64,000 nt of DNA from Hyphomicrobiales bacterium (GCA_017305935.1 JAFKJU010000028.1:1-64000), one strand, 5' to 3'. Positions 1 through 10,835 are shown, counted from the first letter of the stretch. The notes: generated by a model not told the origin, from the sequence alone. Program-made: numbers and translations.

Positions 1-2397
1 CAGGTCCTGCACGGCCTGTCGGCCGGCGAAATGGAAGCCCGCCGCCGCGCGCTGATCGAAGCGCAGGCGCGCGCTCTCGAAGACGCCAAGCGTCGTGCCG
101 AGGAAGAGGCGCGCCGCAAGGCGGATGAGGAACTGCGCGCCGCCGAGGCCGCCCGCGAGGCCGAAGAGCGCCGCCGCGAGGAAGAGCAGCGCCGCGCCGC
201 AGAAGCTGCGGAAGCCAAGGTTGCGCCCCGCGCCGAGCCCGCCGTCGCCCAGGCGCCGGCTGCTGCCCGCACCGAAAGCCCGGCGCCTGCCGCGCGCCGT
301 CCCGACCAGCGCCCACAGGCTCCGCGCCCGCAGGCCCCCGGCGCCGTGCCGCCTCCGGACGGTGCACCTGTGCGTCGCCGCACCGGTGATCAGGAAGACG
401 GTCGTGGAGCAGGCGCTCCCCGTGGCGGTCTGCCCGCCCGCGGCAAGGTCGTGCGTCCGGAACCGGCCAAGCCCGCCCCGCGCGCCAAGACCGAGGAAGA
501 ACGCCGTCGCGGCAAGCTGACGGTCGGTGCAGCCAGCGTCGACGACGACGGTTCGACCCGTGGCCGTTCGATGGCCGCCATCCGCCGCCGCCAGGAAAAG
601 TTCCGCCGCAGCCAGATGCAGGAAACCCGCGAGAAGATCGCGCGTGAAGTCATCCTGCCGGAAACCATCACCATTCAGGAATTGTCGCAGCGCATGGCCG
701 AACGGGCCGTCGATGTCATCAAGTACCTGATGAAGGAAGGCCAGATGATGAAGCCGGGCGACGTCATCGACGCCGACCTTGCTGAACTCATCGCCGGCGA
801 ATTCGGTCATACGGTCAAGCGCGTCTCCGAGTCCGACGTCGAAGAGGGCATCTTCAACATCTCCGACGAAGAAGGCGAAATGCAGTCCCGTCCGCCGGTC
901 GTGACCATCATGGGCCACGTCGACCACGGCAAGACCTCGCTGCTCGACGCCATCCGCCACGCCAATGTGGTGGCGGGCGAAGCCGGCGGCATCACCCAGC
1001 ATATCGGCGCCTATCAGGTCGAGCAGAACGGTCAGAAGATCACCTTCATCGATACGCCCGGCCACGCCGCCTTTACCGCGATGCGTGCCCGTGGCGCCCA
1101 GGCGACCGACATCGCCATCCTGGTGGTCGCCGCCGACGACAGCGTCATGCCGCAGACGATCGAATCGATCAACCACGCCAAGGCGGCCGGCGTGCCGATC
1201 ATCGTGGCGATCAACAAGGTCGACAAGCCGACCGCCGACCCGCAGAAGGTGCGCACGCAGCTCCTCCAGCACGAGGTGTTCGTCGAATCCATGGGCGGTG
1301 AAGTGCTCGACGTCGAGGTCTCGGCCAAGAACAAGACCAATCTCGACAAGCTGCTCGAAGCCATCCTGCTGCAGGCCGAAATCCTCGACCTGCGCGCCAA
1401 TGCCAACCGCACCGCCGAAGGCACGGTCATCGAAGCCGAGCTGGATCGCGGCCGCGGCGCCGTCGCCACCGTCCTGGTCCAGAAGGGCACGTTGCGCCCG
1501 GGCCAGATCATCGTGGCCGGCGATCAGTGGGGCCGTGTGCGCGCTCTGGTCAACGACAAGGGCGAGCACGTCAAGGAAGCCGGCCCGGCGACCCCGGTCG
1601 AGGTTCTCGGCCTGTCCGGTACCCCGGCAGCCGGCGACAAGTTCGCCGTCGTCGAGAATGAAAGCCGCGCTCGCGAGATCTCCGAATATCGCCAGCGTCT
1701 GGCCCGCGACAAGGCGGCTGCCCGCCAGTCCGGTTCGCGCGGTTCGCTCGAACAGATGATGACGCAGCTGCAGACCTCCGGCATGAAGGAGTTCCCGCTG
1801 CTCATCAAGGGCGACGTGCAGGGCTCCATCGAAGCCATCATCGGCGCCCTCGACAAGCTGGGTACCGACGAAGTTCGCGCCCGCGTCGTGCATTCGGCGG
1901 TCGGCGGTGTCACCGAGTCGGATATCTCGCTGGCCGAGGCCTCGAATGCGGCGATCATTGGCTTCAACGTCCGCGCCAATACCCAGGCGCGCGCGCTTGC
2001 CGAACGCGAAGGCATCGAGATCCGCTACTACAACATCATCTACGATCTGGTGGATGACGTGAAGGCGGCTATGTCGGGCCTGCTCTCGCCGGAACGGCGC
2101 GAAACCTTCCTCGGCAATGCCGAGATCCTGGAGGTGTTCAACATCACCAAGGTCGGCAAGGTCGCGGGTTGCCGCGTCGTCGAAGGCAAGGTGGAGCGCG
2201 GCGCGGGCGTCCGCCTCGTGCGCGACAACGTCGTCATCCACGAAGGCAAGCTCAAGACCCTCAAGCGCTTCAAGGACGAAGTCTCGGAAGTGCCGGTCGG
2301 CCAGGAATGCGGCATGGCCTTCGAGAACTACGAGGATATCCGCGCCGGCGACACCATCGAGTGCTTCCGCGTCGAGCATATCACCCGCACGCTCTGA
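1..2397 (+). CDS. infB: Translation initiation factor IF-2 (5' end outside the window)
   Basis: This is the GTPase that brings initiator fMet-tRNA to the 30S subunit and promotes subunit joining. The reading frame is open from base 1 with no credible start, so the gene begins upstream and about 798 codons are visible. The first ~170 residues are the low-complexity Glu/Arg/Ala-rich linker typical of alphaproteobacterial IF-2. An IF2_N-type segment follows, then the G domain with the G1 motif GHVDHGKTS at 913-939, DTPGHAAF (G3) and NKVD (G4), and the C-terminal beta-barrel domains. It heads the conserved infB-rbfA-truB-rpsO-pnp block and is followed by a strong terminator. Identity is secure; only the true start cannot be seen. 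Confidence 0.98.
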   Translation, partial: QVLHGLSAGEMEARRRALIEAQARALEDAKRRAEEEARRKADEELRAAEAAREAEERRREEEQRRAAEAAEAKVAPRAEPAVAQAPAAARTESPAPAARRPDQRPQAPRPQAPGAVPPPDGAPVRRRTGDQEDGRGAGAPRGGLPARGKVVRPEPAKPAPRAKTEEERRRGKLTVGAASVDDDGSTRGRSMAAIRRRQEKFRRSQMQETREKIAREVILPETITIQELSQRMAERAVDVIKYLMKEGQMMKPGDVIDADLAELIAGEFGHTVKRVSESDVEEGIFNISDEEGEMQSRPPVVTIMGHVDHGKTSLLDAIRHANVVAGEAGGITQHIGAYQVEQNGQKITFIDTPGHAAFTAMRARGAQATDIAILVVAADDSVMPQTIESINHAKAAGVPIIVAINKVDKPTADPQKVRTQLLQHEVFVESMGGEVLDVEVSAKNKTNLDKLLEAILLQAEILDLRANANRTAEGTVIEAELDRGRGAVATVLVQKGTLRPGQIIVAGDQWGRVRALVNDKGEHVKEAGPATPVEVLGLSGTPAAGDKFAVVENESRAREISEYRQRLARDKAAARQSGSRGSLEQMMTQLQTSGMKEFPLLIKGDVQGSIEAIIGALDKLGTDEVRARVVHSAVGGVTESDISLAEASNAAIIGFNVRANTQARALAEREGIEIRYYNIIYDLVDDVKAAMSGLLSPERRETFLGNAEILEVFNITKVGKVAGCRVVEGKVERGAGVRLVRDNVVIHEGKLKTLKRFKDEVSEVPVGQECGMAFENYEDIRAGDTIECFRVEHITRTL

Positions 2398-2422
2398 TCC
2401 GGGCTTGCGTCGAAATTCGAAA

Positions 2423-2451
2423 CCGCCGGCCTCGCGGGCCGGCGGTTTTTT
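2423..2451 (+). terminator. Rho-independent terminator after infB
   Basis: A perfect 9-bp stem (CCGCCGGCC / GGCCGGCGG) with a 5-nt loop is followed by six T residues. It lies 25 bases after the infB stop and separates the nusA/infB transcription unit from rbfA. Confidence 0.85.
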
Positions 2452-2556
2452 ATCGCCTGGGGTGTGGCGACATGCCCAAGCCTTGATTTTTCCGGCCAAA
2501 CGAGTCATTGGACCGGCTTTACGGGCGCTCCTGTCGAGCGCAGCAACGGATACACC

Positions 2557-2964
2557 ATGACAAAAGCAACCTCTTCCGCGCCTTCGCAGCGCATGTTGCG
2601 CGTTGGCGAACAGGTGCGCGCAGCGCTGACCCAGGTTCTGCAGCGCGGCGAGGTGCGTGACGACCTGATCGAGAAGACGGTGATTTCGATCTCGGAAGTG
2701 CGCATGTCGCCAGATCTGAAGATCGCTACCGCCTATGTGTCGCCGCTGGGCGTCGCCGATCACGCCGGCGTCATCGCCGCGCTCAATCGCAATGCGAAGT
2801 TCATCCGCGGCCGCCTCAGCGGCCAGCTTCGCCAGATGAAATACATGCCGGAGGTGCGTTTTCGCGACGACACCTCCTTCGACAATTACAGCAAGATCGA
2901 CGCGCTGCTGCGCTCCCCCGAGGTCAGCCGCGACCTCGATGCCGGCAATGACGACGACGAATAG
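2557..2964 (+). CDS. rbfA: 30S ribosome-binding factor A
   Basis: RbfA is a small KH-like protein that binds the immature 30S subunit near helix 1 of 16S rRNA and assists late maturation and cold adaptation. The ATG at 2557 gives 135 residues, the usual family size; the frame stays open upstream but that part has no family character. The protein begins [20 protein letters not shown], and the recognisable core includes [19 protein letters not shown] and the YVSPLG strand. It lies between infB and truB, its normal place, and ends 11 nt before truB, so the two are co-transcribed. Confidence 0.96.
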   Translation: MTKATSSAPSQRMLRVGEQVRAALTQVLQRGEVRDDLIEKTVISISEVRMSPDLKIATAYVSPLGVADHAGVIAALNRNAKFIRGRLSGQLRQMKYMPEVRFRDDTSFDNYSKIDALLRSPEVSRDLDAGNDDDE

Positions 2965-2975
2965 AATGAGACCGC

Positions 2976-3908
2976 ATGTCCAAACCGCGTAAACCCAAGG
3001 GCCGGCCGATTTCCGGCTGGATCATTCTCGACAAGCCGGTGGATTTCGGCTCGACCGAGGCCGTCTCCAAGATCAAGTGGCTGTTCAATGCCCAGAAGGC
3101 GGGACACGCCGGCACGCTCGATCCGCTGGCGTCCGGCATGCTGCCGATCGCGCTCGGCGACGCCACCAAGACCGTGCCTTATGTCATGGACGGCCGCAAG
3201 ATCTACGAATTCACCGTCAGCTGGGGCGAGGAGCGCACCACGGACGATCTCGAAGGCGAGGTGACGCAGTCCTCGGCAAGCCGCCCGGCGGAAGAGGCGA
3301 TCCGCGCTCTGCTGCCGCGCTATACCGGCGTCATCGAGCAGATCCCGCCGCAGTTTTCCGCCATCAAGATCGCCGGCGAGCGCGCCTACGATCTCGCCCG
3401 CGAGGGCGAGACGGTAGTCATCCCGGCCCGCGAAGTTGAAATCTTCCGCCTGACGCTGCTGGCCTGCCCGGACGAAAACACCGCCTGCTTCGAGGTCGAA
3501 TGCGGCAAGGGCACCTATGTGCGGGCCTTGGCGCGCGATTTCGGCCGTGAGCTCGGTTGCTACGGGCATATTTCGGAGCTGCGCCGCACCTTCGTCGCGC
3601 CGTTTGCCGAGGAGCAGATGGTGCCGCTGGAGACGCTGACGGCGCTGGAAGCGGTCGAGGACCGCGACGAGCGGCTGGCCGCACTCGATGCCTTCCTGGT
3701 CGATACCGGCGAAGCGCTTTCCAACCTGCCGCATATTGCCGTCAACGACGACCAGGCGCACCGCCTGAAGATGGGCAATCCGATCATCCTGCGCGGGCGC
3801 GATGCGCCCGTGGCCGAGCCGGAAGCCTATGCCACCGCGCGCGGAAAACTGATCGCCATCGGCGAGATCGGCGAAGGCGAGTTCCGGCCGAAGCGTGTCT
3901 TCGGCTAA
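2976..3908 (+). CDS. truB: tRNA pseudouridine(55) synthase
   Basis: TruB converts U55 of the T loop of elongator tRNAs to pseudouridine. The 310-residue protein has the diagnostic [12 protein letters not shown] motif, with the catalytic aspartate at D49, and the [11 protein letters not shown] motif in the second half. The C-terminal ~70 residues form the shorter TruB C-terminal domain common in alphaproteobacteria. It starts 11 nt after rbfA. A weak hairpin (GGCGGC / GCCGCC, 3926-3944) follows the stop. Confidence 0.97.
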   Translation: MSKPRKPKGRPISGWIILDKPVDFGSTEAVSKIKWLFNAQKAGHAGTLDPLASGMLPIALGDATKTVPYVMDGRKIYEFTVSWGEERTTDDLEGEVTQSSASRPAEEAIRALLPRYTGVIEQIPPQFSAIKIAGERAYDLAREGETVVIPAREVEIFRLTLLACPDENTACFEVECGKGTYVRALARDFGRELGCYGHISELRRTFVAPFAEEQMVPLETLTALEAVEDRDERLAALDAFLVDTGEALSNLPHIAVNDDQAHRLKMGNPIILRGRDAPVAEPEAYATARGKLIAIGEIGEGEFRPKRVFG

Positions 3909-4074
3909 ACTTCGATCGGGTGAGGGGCGGCTTTGAAGGCCGCCTCTTCCCTTTCGTCCCCGAATGGAGTATAGGCGGCGCCAGCAAGTGGCAAGCCGCC
4001 TGCGTTCATGGCCAAGGCTGGACGACATCCCGGCCTATGGCGACCCAATTCCTCCCATCAGAAAGGATTTACCG

Positions 4075-4344
4075 ATGTCGATCACTGCAGAGCGCAAGGC
4101 CGCCCTCATCCAGGAATACGCCACCAAGGCAGGCGACACCGGTTCGCCGGAAATCCAGGTCGCGATCCTGACCGAGCGGATCAACAATCTGACCGAACAC
4201 TTCAAGGGCCACAAGAAGGACAACCACTCCCGTCGTGGCCTTCTGTCGATGGTTTCGAGCCGCCGTTCGCTTCTCGACTACCTCAAGAAGAAGGATGAAA
4301 GCCGTTACACGACCCTGATCGGTCGTCTGGGCATTCGCCGCTAA
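4075..4344 (+). CDS. rpsO: 30S ribosomal protein S15
   Basis: S15 is a primary binding protein of the 16S rRNA central domain and is needed for platform assembly. The ATG at 4075 (upstream AGAAAGGAT) gives exactly 89 residues, the universal length, starting [16 protein letters not shown]. The GDTGSPE motif and the [11 protein letters not shown] rRNA-binding segment are both present. It lies between truB and pnp as in most bacteria, and a long hairpin follows the stop. Confidence 0.98.
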   Translation: MSITAERKAALIQEYATKAGDTGSPEIQVAILTERINNLTEHFKGHKKDNHSRRGLLSMVSSRRSLLDYLKKKDESRYTTLIGRLGIRR

Positions 4345-4353
4345 TCTCTTGAT

Positions 4354-4386
4354 CCGGCGGGTTTTGCTTCTGGCGAAACCCGCCGG
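4354..4386 (+). terminator. Hairpin after rpsO
   Basis: A perfect 11-bp stem (CCGGCGGGTTT / AAACCCGCCGG) with an 11-nt loop lies 9 nt after the rpsO stop. It is followed only by TCCCTTATT, so it may be a partial terminator or an RNA-processing site rather than a full stop before pnp. Confidence 0.65.
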
Positions 4387-4396
4387 TCCCTTATTC

Positions 4397-4414
4397 GGGG
4401 CGCAATTGCGCCCC
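4397..4414. repeat. 18-bp perfect palindrome in the rpsO-pnp gap
   Basis: GGGGCGCAATTGCGCCCC reads the same on both strands. It lies ten bases after the rpsO hairpin and 228 bases before the pnp start. It could be a protein-binding site or an RNA hairpin in the pnp leader, where PNPase and RNase III act in other bacteria. The rest of the 4415-4641 leader shows no gene. Confidence 0.6.
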
Positions 4415-4641
4415 ATATGATGCTTGAGGCGGGCCGGATGGGCCGGAACCGCCGATGACAACCCGATGACCTGTCATGGGGCAGGATTGTTGGATGCTTC
4501 CCTTGGGTGCCACACCTCAAGTGTCTTGAAGCCTCCCGCTGTCTTGCCCATGATGCGTCGCAACGATGCGAGGCAACGGGTCCGCGCCGGCCATCAGGAA
4601 TGGCGGGCGCAGTCCGAAATGCCGCATGTGAAGGACAAGAT

Positions 4642-6792
4642 ATGTTCGATATCCATTCCGTCGAAATCGAGTGGGCCGGCCGGCCGCTGAAGCTGGAAAC
4701 CGGCAAGATCGCCCGCCAGGCCGATGCCGCCGTTCTCGCCACCTATGGCGAAACCGTCGTGCTCGCCACCGTCGTTTCGGCCAAGGCGCCGAAGCCCGGC
4801 CAGGACTTCTTCCCGCTCACCGTCAATTATCAGGAAAAGACCTACGCCGCCGGCAAGATCCCCGGCGGTTACTTCAAGCGCGAGGGACGTCCGAGCGAGA
4901 ATGAAACCCTGGTTTCGCGCCTCATCGACCGCCCGATCCGCCCGCTCTTCCCGGAAGGCTACAAGAACGACACGCAGGTCGTCGTCACCGTCGTCCAGCA
5001 TGACCTGGAAAACAACCCCGACGTTCTCGCCATGGTCGCCACCTCGGCTGCTCTGACCCTGTCGGGCATCCCGTTCATGGGCCCGGTCGGCGCCGCCCGC
5101 GTCGGCTACATCAACGGCGAATATGTGCTGAACCCGCATATCGACGAGATGGACGAAACCAGCCTCGACCTCGTCGTCGCCGGTACGCATGACGCCGTGC
5201 TGATGGTCGAATCCGAAGCCAAGGAACTCAACGAAGAGGTCATGCTCGGCGCCGTCATGTTCGGCCATCGTGGCTTCCAGCCGGTTCTCGACGCGATCAT
5301 CAAGCTCGCCGAAGTCGCCGCCAAGGAGCCGCGCGAATTCGAGCCGGAAGATCATTCCGCCCTCGAAACCGAAATGCTGGGCATCGCCGAAGCCGAACTG
5401 CGCGGCGCCTACAAGATCACCCAGAAGGCCGATCGTTACGCCGCCGTCGACGCCGTCAAGGCCAAGGTCAAGGCCCACTTCTTCCCCGAGGGCGCGACCG
5501 AACTGCGCTACACGCCGGAAGTCGTCGCCGCCGTCTTCAAGCACCTGCAGGCCAAGATCGTCCGCTGGAACATTCTCGACACCAAGAGCCGCATCGACGG
5601 CCGCGATCTCGAAACCGTTCGCCCGATCGTCGCTGAAGTCGGCCTCCTGCCGCGCACCCACGGCTCGGCCCTGTTCACCCGTGGCGAGACCCAGGCGATC
5701 GTCGTCGCCACGCTCGGCACCGGCGAGGACGAGCAGTATGTCGACAGCCTGACCGGCATGTACAAGGAGCAGTTCCTGCTCCACTACAACTTCCCGCCCT
5801 ATTCCGTCGGCGAGACCGGCCGCATGGGTTCGCCGGGCCGCCGCGAAATCGGCCATGGCAAGCTCGCATGGCGCGCCATTCACCCGATGCTGCCGACGAC
5901 CGAGCAGTTTCCCTATACGCTTCGCGTCGTTTCGGAAATCACCGAATCGAACGGTTCCTCCTCGATGGCCACCGTCTGCGGCACCTCGCTGGCGCTGATG
6001 GATGCCGGCGTGCCGCTGGCAAAGCCGGTTGCCGGCATCGCCATGGGCCTGATCCTCGAAGGCGAGCGTTTCGCGGTTCTCTCCGACATCCTCGGTGACG
6101 AAGACCACCTCGGCGACATGGACTTCAAGGTGGCCGGCACCGCCGACGGCATCACCTCGCTGCAGATGGACATCAAGATCGCCGGTATCACCGAAGAGAT
6201 CATGAAGGTTGCGCTGAACCAGGCCCAGGGCGGCCGCCAGCACATCCTCGGCGAAATGTCCAAGGCGATCACCGAAAGCCGCGGCCAGCTCGGCGAATTC
6301 GCCCCGCGCATCGAAGTGATGAACATCCCGGTCGACAAGATCCGCGAAGTCATCGGTTCCGGCGGCAAGGTCATCCGCGAAATCGTCGAAAAGACCGGCG
6401 CCAAGATCAACATCGAGGACGACGGCACCGTCAAGATCGCCTCCTCCTCCGGCAAGGAAATCGAAGCGGCCCGCAAGTGGATCCACTCGATCGTCGCCGA
6501 GCCGGAAGTCGGCCAGGTCTATGAGGGCACGGTGGTCAAGACCGCCGATTTCGGCGCCTTCGTCAACTTCTTCGGCGCCCGCGACGGCCTCGTCCACATC
6601 TCGCAACTCGCTTCCGAGCGCGTCGCCAAGACGACCGACGTCGTCAAGGAAGGCGACAAGGTCTGGGTCAAGCTGATGGGCTTCGACGAGCGCGGCAAGG
6701 TTCGCCTCTCCATGAAGGCCGTCGACCAGGCGACCGGCAAGGAAGTCGCCCGCGAAGACAAAAAGAAGGAAGACGGCGAAGCCGCCGAATAA
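4642..6792 (+). CDS. pnp: Polyribonucleotide nucleotidyltransferase (PNPase)
   Basis: PNPase is a trimeric 3'-5' phosphorolytic exoribonuclease of mRNA turnover and sRNA stability. The ATG at 4642 (upstream AAGGACA) gives 716 residues starting [20 protein letters not shown], the normal size. Two RNase PH-like domains are visible (the first with [20 protein letters not shown], the second around residues 320-540). A KH domain follows ([15 protein letters not shown]), then an S1 domain ([17 protein letters not shown]). The frame is open for 45 more codons upstream, but these are not conserved in character. A strong terminator ends the unit. Confidence 0.97.
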   Translation: MFDIHSVEIEWAGRPLKLETGKIARQADAAVLATYGETVVLATVVSAKAPKPGQDFFPLTVNYQEKTYAAGKIPGGYFKREGRPSENETLVSRLIDRPIRPLFPEGYKNDTQVVVTVVQHDLENNPDVLAMVATSAALTLSGIPFMGPVGAARVGYINGEYVLNPHIDEMDETSLDLVVAGTHDAVLMVESEAKELNEEVMLGAVMFGHRGFQPVLDAIIKLAEVAAKEPREFEPEDHSALETEMLGIAEAELRGAYKITQKADRYAAVDAVKAKVKAHFFPEGATELRYTPEVVAAVFKHLQAKIVRWNILDTKSRIDGRDLETVRPIVAEVGLLPRTHGSALFTRGETQAIVVATLGTGEDEQYVDSLTGMYKEQFLLHYNFPPYSVGETGRMGSPGRREIGHGKLAWRAIHPMLPTTEQFPYTLRVVSEITESNGSSSMATVCGTSLALMDAGVPLAKPVAGIAMGLILEGERFAVLSDILGDEDHLGDMDFKVAGTADGITSLQMDIKIAGITEEIMKVALNQAQGGRQHILGEMSKAITESRGQLGEFAPRIEVMNIPVDKIREVIGSGGKVIREIVEKTGAKINIEDDGTVKIASSSGKEIEAARKWIHSIVAEPEVGQVYEGTVVKTADFGAFVNFFGARDGLVHISQLASERVAKTTDVVKEGDKVWVKLMGFDERGKVRLSMKAVDQATGKEVAREDKKKEDGEAAE

Positions 6793-6818
6793 GGCCTTCG
6801 TTTCGTCAGAAGCTTCGA

Positions 6819-6848
6819 GGCGCGGGGCATTGCTCCCGCGCCTTTTTT
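6819..6848 (+). terminator. Rho-independent terminator after pnp
   Basis: An 8-bp stem (GGCGCGGG / CCCGCGCC) with an 8-nt loop is followed by TTTTTT. It lies 26 bases after the pnp stop. Confidence 0.85.
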
Positions 6849-6873
6849 CTATTGTCCCGATTGAAGGTTTTCC

Positions 6874-7884
6874 ATGAGCCGCGACGCCGTCAAAACCCTG
6901 TTCCATCCTTACGCCTCGGGCGTGCTCGATGCGCCGAAGGCCGGCGAAAAGGTCCTGTTCCTCGGCGCGGAGCCGGGCTATGCGCTGCCGGACGGTTTCG
7001 AGGCCGAACTCGTCGCCGTCCAAGGCTTCCGCCCGCTGTTCCTGCGGCTGCAGGCGGCCCATGTCGCGGCCGAGCCGCAATTGCCGGAAGACACTTACGC
7101 CCACGCTTTGGTGCTCTGCGGCAAGCACAAGGGCGAGAACGAGGCGCGCATTGCCAGCGCCCTGATGCATGTCGCCCCCGGCGGCATGATCGTCATCGCC
7201 GGCTCCAAGGAAGACGGCGTGCAGCCGCTGCGCAAGAAGCTGGAAAAGCTCGGCGTCGAGGCAGGCTCCATGCCGAAATATCACGGCCTCGCCATCTGGT
7301 TCCAGCGTCCGGTCGCGCCCGAGGCGCTGGTCGCCGCCTTTGCCGCTCCGCCCGTGCGCGTCGAAGGCCGCTTCTCGGCCGCCCCCGGCATGTTCTCGCA
7401 TGATCGCGTCGATGCCGGCTCGCTGCTGCTGGCAGACCGCCTTCCGACCGATTTCAACGGCAATGCCGCCGATTTCGGCGCCGGCTGGGGTTATCTTTCG
7501 GCCATGCTCGCCGAGCGCTCGCCGATGGTCAACCGCATCGATCTCTACGAAGCCGATTTCGATTCGCTGGAGCAGGCCAGGGCCAATCTGGCAGGCAGCC
7601 GCGTCGACACGCGCTTCTTCTGGCACGACGTCGCCGCCGAGACGATCAAGGACCGCTATGAACTCGTGATCATGAATCCGCCCTTCCACGAGGGCCATGC
7701 GGCAGAGCCCGGCCTTGGCCAGGCCTTCATCCGCCAGGCGGCGACGGTGCTCAAGGGCGGCGGCCGCCTGCTCCTGGTCGCCAATCGTGGCCTTCCTTAC
7801 GAGCCGGTTCTGGCGGGGCTGTTCCGCGAGAGCGGCGAGGTCTGCCGCAACGCCCGCTACAAGGTGCTGTGGGCGAAGAAATAA
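6874..7884 (+). CDS. rsmC: RsmC/RlmG-like rRNA guanine-N2 methyltransferase
   Basis: This is a class I S-adenosylmethionine-dependent methyltransferase of 336 residues. The C-terminal half carries the SAM-binding motif (DFGAGWGYLSAML, about residues 201-213) and the catalytic NPPFHEG motif typical of exocyclic-amino methyltransferases acting on rRNA guanines. The N-terminal half looks like a degenerate second methyltransferase fold, as in E. coli RsmC (m2G1207 of 16S rRNA). The position after pnp fits an RNA-modification role. The exact target base (RsmC or RlmG type) cannot be settled from sequence alone. Confidence 0.75.
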   Translation: MSRDAVKTLFHPYASGVLDAPKAGEKVLFLGAEPGYALPDGFEAELVAVQGFRPLFLRLQAAHVAAEPQLPEDTYAHALVLCGKHKGENEARIASALMHVAPGGMIVIAGSKEDGVQPLRKKLEKLGVEAGSMPKYHGLAIWFQRPVAPEALVAAFAAPPVRVEGRFSAAPGMFSHDRVDAGSLLLADRLPTDFNGNAADFGAGWGYLSAMLAERSPMVNRIDLYEADFDSLEQARANLAGSRVDTRFFWHDVAAETIKDRYELVIMNPPFHEGHAAEPGLGQAFIRQAATVLKGGGRLLLVANRGLPYEPVLAGLFRESGEVCRNARYKVLWAKK

Positions 7885-7892
7885 CCCAAACA

Positions 7893-7925
7893 AAAAGCCC
7901 CGGAAGCGACGCTTTCGGGGCTTTT
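7893..7925. terminator. Bidirectional terminator between the rsmC-like gene and fabI
   Basis: AAAAGCCCCG pairs with CGGGGCTTTT, extended by a few more pairs, around a small loop. Flanking A and T runs let it serve both the plus-strand methyltransferase gene and the minus-strand fab operon. Confidence 0.85.
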
Positions 7926-7946
7926 CTCATTCTGGACTGGAAAGTC

Positions 7947-8753
7947 CTATTCCGTGTCGGCCTTGCCGAGCGCTTCAAGCGTTGGCATCGAGGTGATGTT
8001 GTAGCCGGAATCCACATAGTGGATTTCGCCTGTGACACCCGACGACAGGCCGGAGAGCAGATAGAGCGCCGAATTGCCGACATCCTCGATGGTGACGGTG
8101 CGGCGCAGCGGCGAATTCTTCTGCTGCCAGGAGAGCATGGCGCGCGCATCGGAAATGCCGGCACCGGCCAGCGTGCGGATCGGGCCGGCGGAGATGGCGT
8201 TGACGCGGATGCCGCGCGGGCCGTAATCGCTGGCGAGATAGCGCACCGAGGCTTCCAGCGCCGCCTTGGCGACGCCCATGACGTTGTAGTTCGGCATAAC
8301 CCGCACCGAGCCGCCATAGGTCAGCGTCAGCATGGTGCCGCCGGCATTCATCAGTTCAGCCGCGCGCTTGGCGATCTCGGTAAACGAGAAGCAGGAGATC
8401 ACCATGGTGCGGGTGAAATTCTCCCGCGTGGTGTTCGCATAAAGGCCCTTCAGCTCGTTCTTGTCGGAAAAGCCGATGGCATGGACGATGAAGTCGAGGC
8501 CGCCCCAGCGCGCCTTCAAGGCCGCGATGACCTGATCGACCGAAGCCAGATCCTCGACATCGCAGGGCAGCAGGAAATCCGAATTGAGTTCGGCGGCCAG
8601 CGGCTTGACGCGCTTGCCGAGCGCCTCGCCCTGATAGGTAAAGGCCAGTTCCGCCCCTTGGCCCGCCAAGGCCTTGGCAATGCCCCAGGCGATCGAGTGA
8701 TTGTTGGCAACGCCCATGATGAGGCCGCGCTTGCCCTGCATAATTCCCGTCAT
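7947..8753 (-). CDS. fabI: Enoyl-ACP reductase (NADH), FabI
   Basis: FabI reduces trans-2-enoyl-ACP in the last step of each fatty acid elongation cycle. The 268-residue protein is a divergent short-chain dehydrogenase with the FabI nucleotide-binding segment (GVANNHSIAWGIA, residues 14-26) and the catalytic Y-X6-K pair at Y156 and K163, the same numbering as E. coli FabI. It is the last gene of the minus-strand fabA-fabB-fabI operon, 6 nt after fabB. Rhizobia often carry two FabI paralogues; this is the one linked to unsaturated fatty acid synthesis. Confidence 0.95.
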   Translation of the reverse strand: MTGIMQGKRGLIMGVANNHSIAWGIAKALAGQGAELAFTYQGEALGKRVKPLAAELNSDFLLPCDVEDLASVDQVIAALKARWGGLDFIVHAIGFSDKNELKGLYANTTRENFTRTMVISCFSFTEIAKRAAELMNAGGTMLTLTYGGSVRVMPNYNVMGVAKAALEASVRYLASDYGPRGIRVNAISAGPIRTLAGAGISDARAMLSWQQKNSPLRRTVTIEDVGNSALYLLSGLSSGVTGEIHYVDSGYNITSMPTLEALGKADTE

Positions 8754-8759
8754 GTGCGA

Positions 8760-9980
8760 TTATCCGTTGTAGCGCTGGAAAACGAGCGTCGCATTCGTTC
8801 CGCCGAAGCCGAAGGAATTGGACAGCGCGATGTCGATCTTGGCGTCGTCGATGCGCTGGCGCACGATCGGCACGCCGGCAAATTCCGGGTCGAGTTCGCT
8901 GATATGGGCGCTCTCGCCGATGAAGCCGGCCTGCATCATCAGGATCGAATAGATCGATTCCTGTACGCCGGCCGCCCCCAGCGAATGGCCGGTCAGCGAC
9001 TTGGTCGACTGGATATGCGGCATCTTGGCGCCGAACACCTCGCGAATGGCGCCGATTTCCTTGGAATCGCCGACCGGCGTCGAGGTGCCGTGGGTGTTGA
9101 TGTAGTCGACATCGCCCTTCACGGTCGACAGCGCCTGGCGCATGCAGCGGATAGCGCCTTCGCCGGAGGGGGCGACCATGTCGTAACCGTCCGAGGTCGC
9201 GCCGTAGCCGACGATCTCGGCGTAGATTTTCGCGCCGCGCGCCTTGGCGTGCTCCAGCTCTTCGAGAACCAGCACGCCGGCGCCGCCGGCAATCACGAAG
9301 CCGTCGCGATTGGCGTCATAGGCGCGCGAGGCGACCGAGGGCGTCTCGTTGTATTTCGAGGACATCGCGCCCATGGCGTCGAACAGGTTGGACATCGTCC
9401 AGTGCAGGTCTTCATGGCCGCCGGCGAACATCACGTCCTGCTTGCCCCACTGAATCATCTCGGCGGCATTGCCGATGCAATGGGCCGAGGTCGAGCAGGC
9501 CGAAGAGATCGAATAGTTGACGCCGTGGATCTTGAACCAGGTGGCAAGCGTCGCGGAGGCGGTCGAGGACATGGCTTTCGGCACGGCGAAGGGGCCGATG
9601 CGCTTCGGGCTGTGGTTCTTCTCGGTGATTTCGGCGGCCTCGACGATGGTGTTGGTCGAGGGGCCGCCAGAACCCATGATGATGCCGGTGCGCTCGTTGG
9701 TGATGTCACCCTCTTCCAGGCCCGAATCGGCGATCGCCTGCTTCATGGCGACATGGTTCCACGCGCCGCCCTGCGACAGGAAGCGCATGGCACGCCGGTC
9801 GACGAGATCGGTCGGATCGAGGGTCGGCCGGCCCCAGACCTGGCACTTGAAGCCATGCTCCTGGAAATCCGGCGAGAAGGAGATGCCGGACTTGGCCTCA
9901 CGCAGCGAGGCCGTCACCTCGTCCGCATTGTTCCCGATGGAGGATACGATCCCCAGACCCGTGACAACTACCCGTCTCAT
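8760..9980 (-). CDS. fabB: Beta-ketoacyl-ACP synthase I, FabB
   Basis: FabB is the condensing enzyme required for elongating cis-unsaturated acyl chains after FabA. The protein is 406 residues from the ATG at 9980, beginning [14 protein letters not shown] three codons upstream overlaps the ribosome-binding site AGGTGAGGA, so the ATG is preferred. The Cys-His-His triad is visible at C162 ([10 protein letters not shown]), H297 ([11 protein letters not shown]) and H332 ([10 protein letters not shown]). It lies between fabA and fabI in one operon. Confidence 0.96.
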   Translation of the reverse strand: MRRVVVTGLGIVSSIGNNADEVTASLREAKSGISFSPDFQEHGFKCQVWGRPTLDPTDLVDRRAMRFLSQGGAWNHVAMKQAIADSGLEEGDITNERTGIIMGSGGPSTNTIVEAAEITEKNHSPKRIGPFAVPKAMSSTASATLATWFKIHGVNYSISSACSTSAHCIGNAAEMIQWGKQDVMFAGGHEDLHWTMSNLFDAMGAMSSKYNETPSVASRAYDANRDGFVIAGGAGVLVLEELEHAKARGAKIYAEIVGYGATSDGYDMVAPSGEGAIRCMRQALSTVKGDVDYINTHGTSTPVGDSKEIGAIREVFGAKMPHIQSTKSLTGHSLGAAGVQESIYSILMMQAGFIGESAHISELDPEFAGVPIVRQRIDDAKIDIALSNSFGFGGTNATLVFQRYNG

Positions 9981-10010
9981 ATTCCTCACCTTTTCTTGAA
10001 CGTCTCGTAA

Positions 10011-10028
10011 AGGGCGGCGTTCCGCCCT
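10011..10028 (-). other. Small hairpin between fabA and fabB
   Basis: A 7-bp stem (AGGGCGG / CCGCCCT) with a 4-nt loop begins at the fabA stop codon. It has only three T residues after it on the minus strand, so it is more likely an attenuating or processing hairpin than a terminator. Confidence 0.4.
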
Positions 10029-10543
10029 CAGGCTTCCTTGTCTTTCGACAGGCCGACGCGCAGGTCGGTCGCCTGATATATGGTCTCACCATCCGCCTTC
10101 AACCACCCGTCCGCCGTGCCGAGCACGAGGCGGCCGCGCATGACGCGCTTGAGGTCTATGCCGTATTGCAGGAGCTTGGTGTCGGGGCGGACCATGCCCT
10201 TGAACTTCACTTCGCCGGTGGAAAGCGCCATGCCGCGGCCGGGCTCGCCGAGCCAGCCGAGGAAGAAGCCGGTGAGCTGCCACATGCCGTCGAGGCCGAG
10301 GCAGCCCGGCATGATCGGGTTGCCGAGGAAGTGACAGGGGAAATACCAGTCGTCCGGCGTCACGTCGTATTCGGCGCGGATATAGCCCTTGTCGAAGGCG
10401 CCGCCGGTTTCGGAAATCTCGGTGATGCGGTGGACCATCAGCATCGGCGGCAGCGGCAGCTGCGCATTGCCGGGACCGAACAGCTCGCCCCTGGCGCAGG
10501 CGATGATTTCGTCGTAGGTGAAGCTGGACTGTCGTGTCGTCAT
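10028..10543 (-). CDS. fabA: 3-hydroxydecanoyl-ACP dehydratase/isomerase, FabA
   Basis: FabA dehydrates beta-hydroxydecanoyl-ACP and isomerises trans-2 to cis-3-decenoyl-ACP, the branch point to unsaturated fatty acids. The 171-residue hotdog-fold protein has catalytic H71 in [16 protein letters not shown] and the matching acid D85 on the partner motif. Length and motifs fit FabA rather than FabZ. It leads the fabA-fabB-fabI operon and is divergent from irr, a conserved rhizobial arrangement. Confidence 0.97.
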   Translation of the reverse strand: MTTRQSSFTYDEIIACARGELFGPGNAQLPLPPMLMVHRITEISETGGAFDKGYIRAEYDVTPDDWYFPCHFLGNPIMPGCLGLDGMWQLTGFFLGWLGEPGRGMALSTGEVKFKGMVRPDTKLLQYGIDLKRVMRGRLVLGTADGWLKADGETIYQATDLRVGLSKDKEA

Positions 10544-10752
10544 TTAAAATCGTTTCCCTGGCGCGGATATTCCGTCGCAGCAATAGAGCAAGTTCAGGTC
10601 GAATTGAAGCACAGATCGTCGCTCTTGTCTTGCCGGCCGCATGGTTGCCCTTGTTCGATGTGCGCCCCATACAGGAACGGGGCGGAAGGAGCCAGAGGCA
10701 AATGCCGAAACCTCGGTCTTTGCCGCGGCGGCACGGTTAAAACCTAAAACTA

Positions 10753-10780
10753 TTGAAATGCAGTCAAGTAAAAGTTATAT
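10753..10780 (+). promoter_or_regulatory. Possible sigma-70 promoter of irr
   Basis: TTGAAA and TTATAT are separated by 16 bases in the AT-rich part of the 292-bp fabA-irr gap, about 55 bases before the irr ATG. The remainder of the gap shows no gene; the promoter of fabA must also lie in it. Confidence 0.45.
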
Positions 10781-10835
10781 GCGATAAAGACGGGATCTCA
10801 GGATCGATCGAAGCGAAGGACGGAGTTCGGCACGG

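Noticed and set aside
4594-7893. 1099-codon open frame on the minus strand
   Set aside because: It is the antisense shadow of pnp and the RsmC-like gene. GC-rich codon bias keeps the opposite frame open; the product is a repetitive Asp/Gly/Arg-rich string without domains.
7869-10010. 713-codon plus-strand open frame
   Set aside because: It lies antisense to fabI and fabB, whose catalytic residues are intact. The translated sequence has no recognisable fold and no ribosome-binding site.
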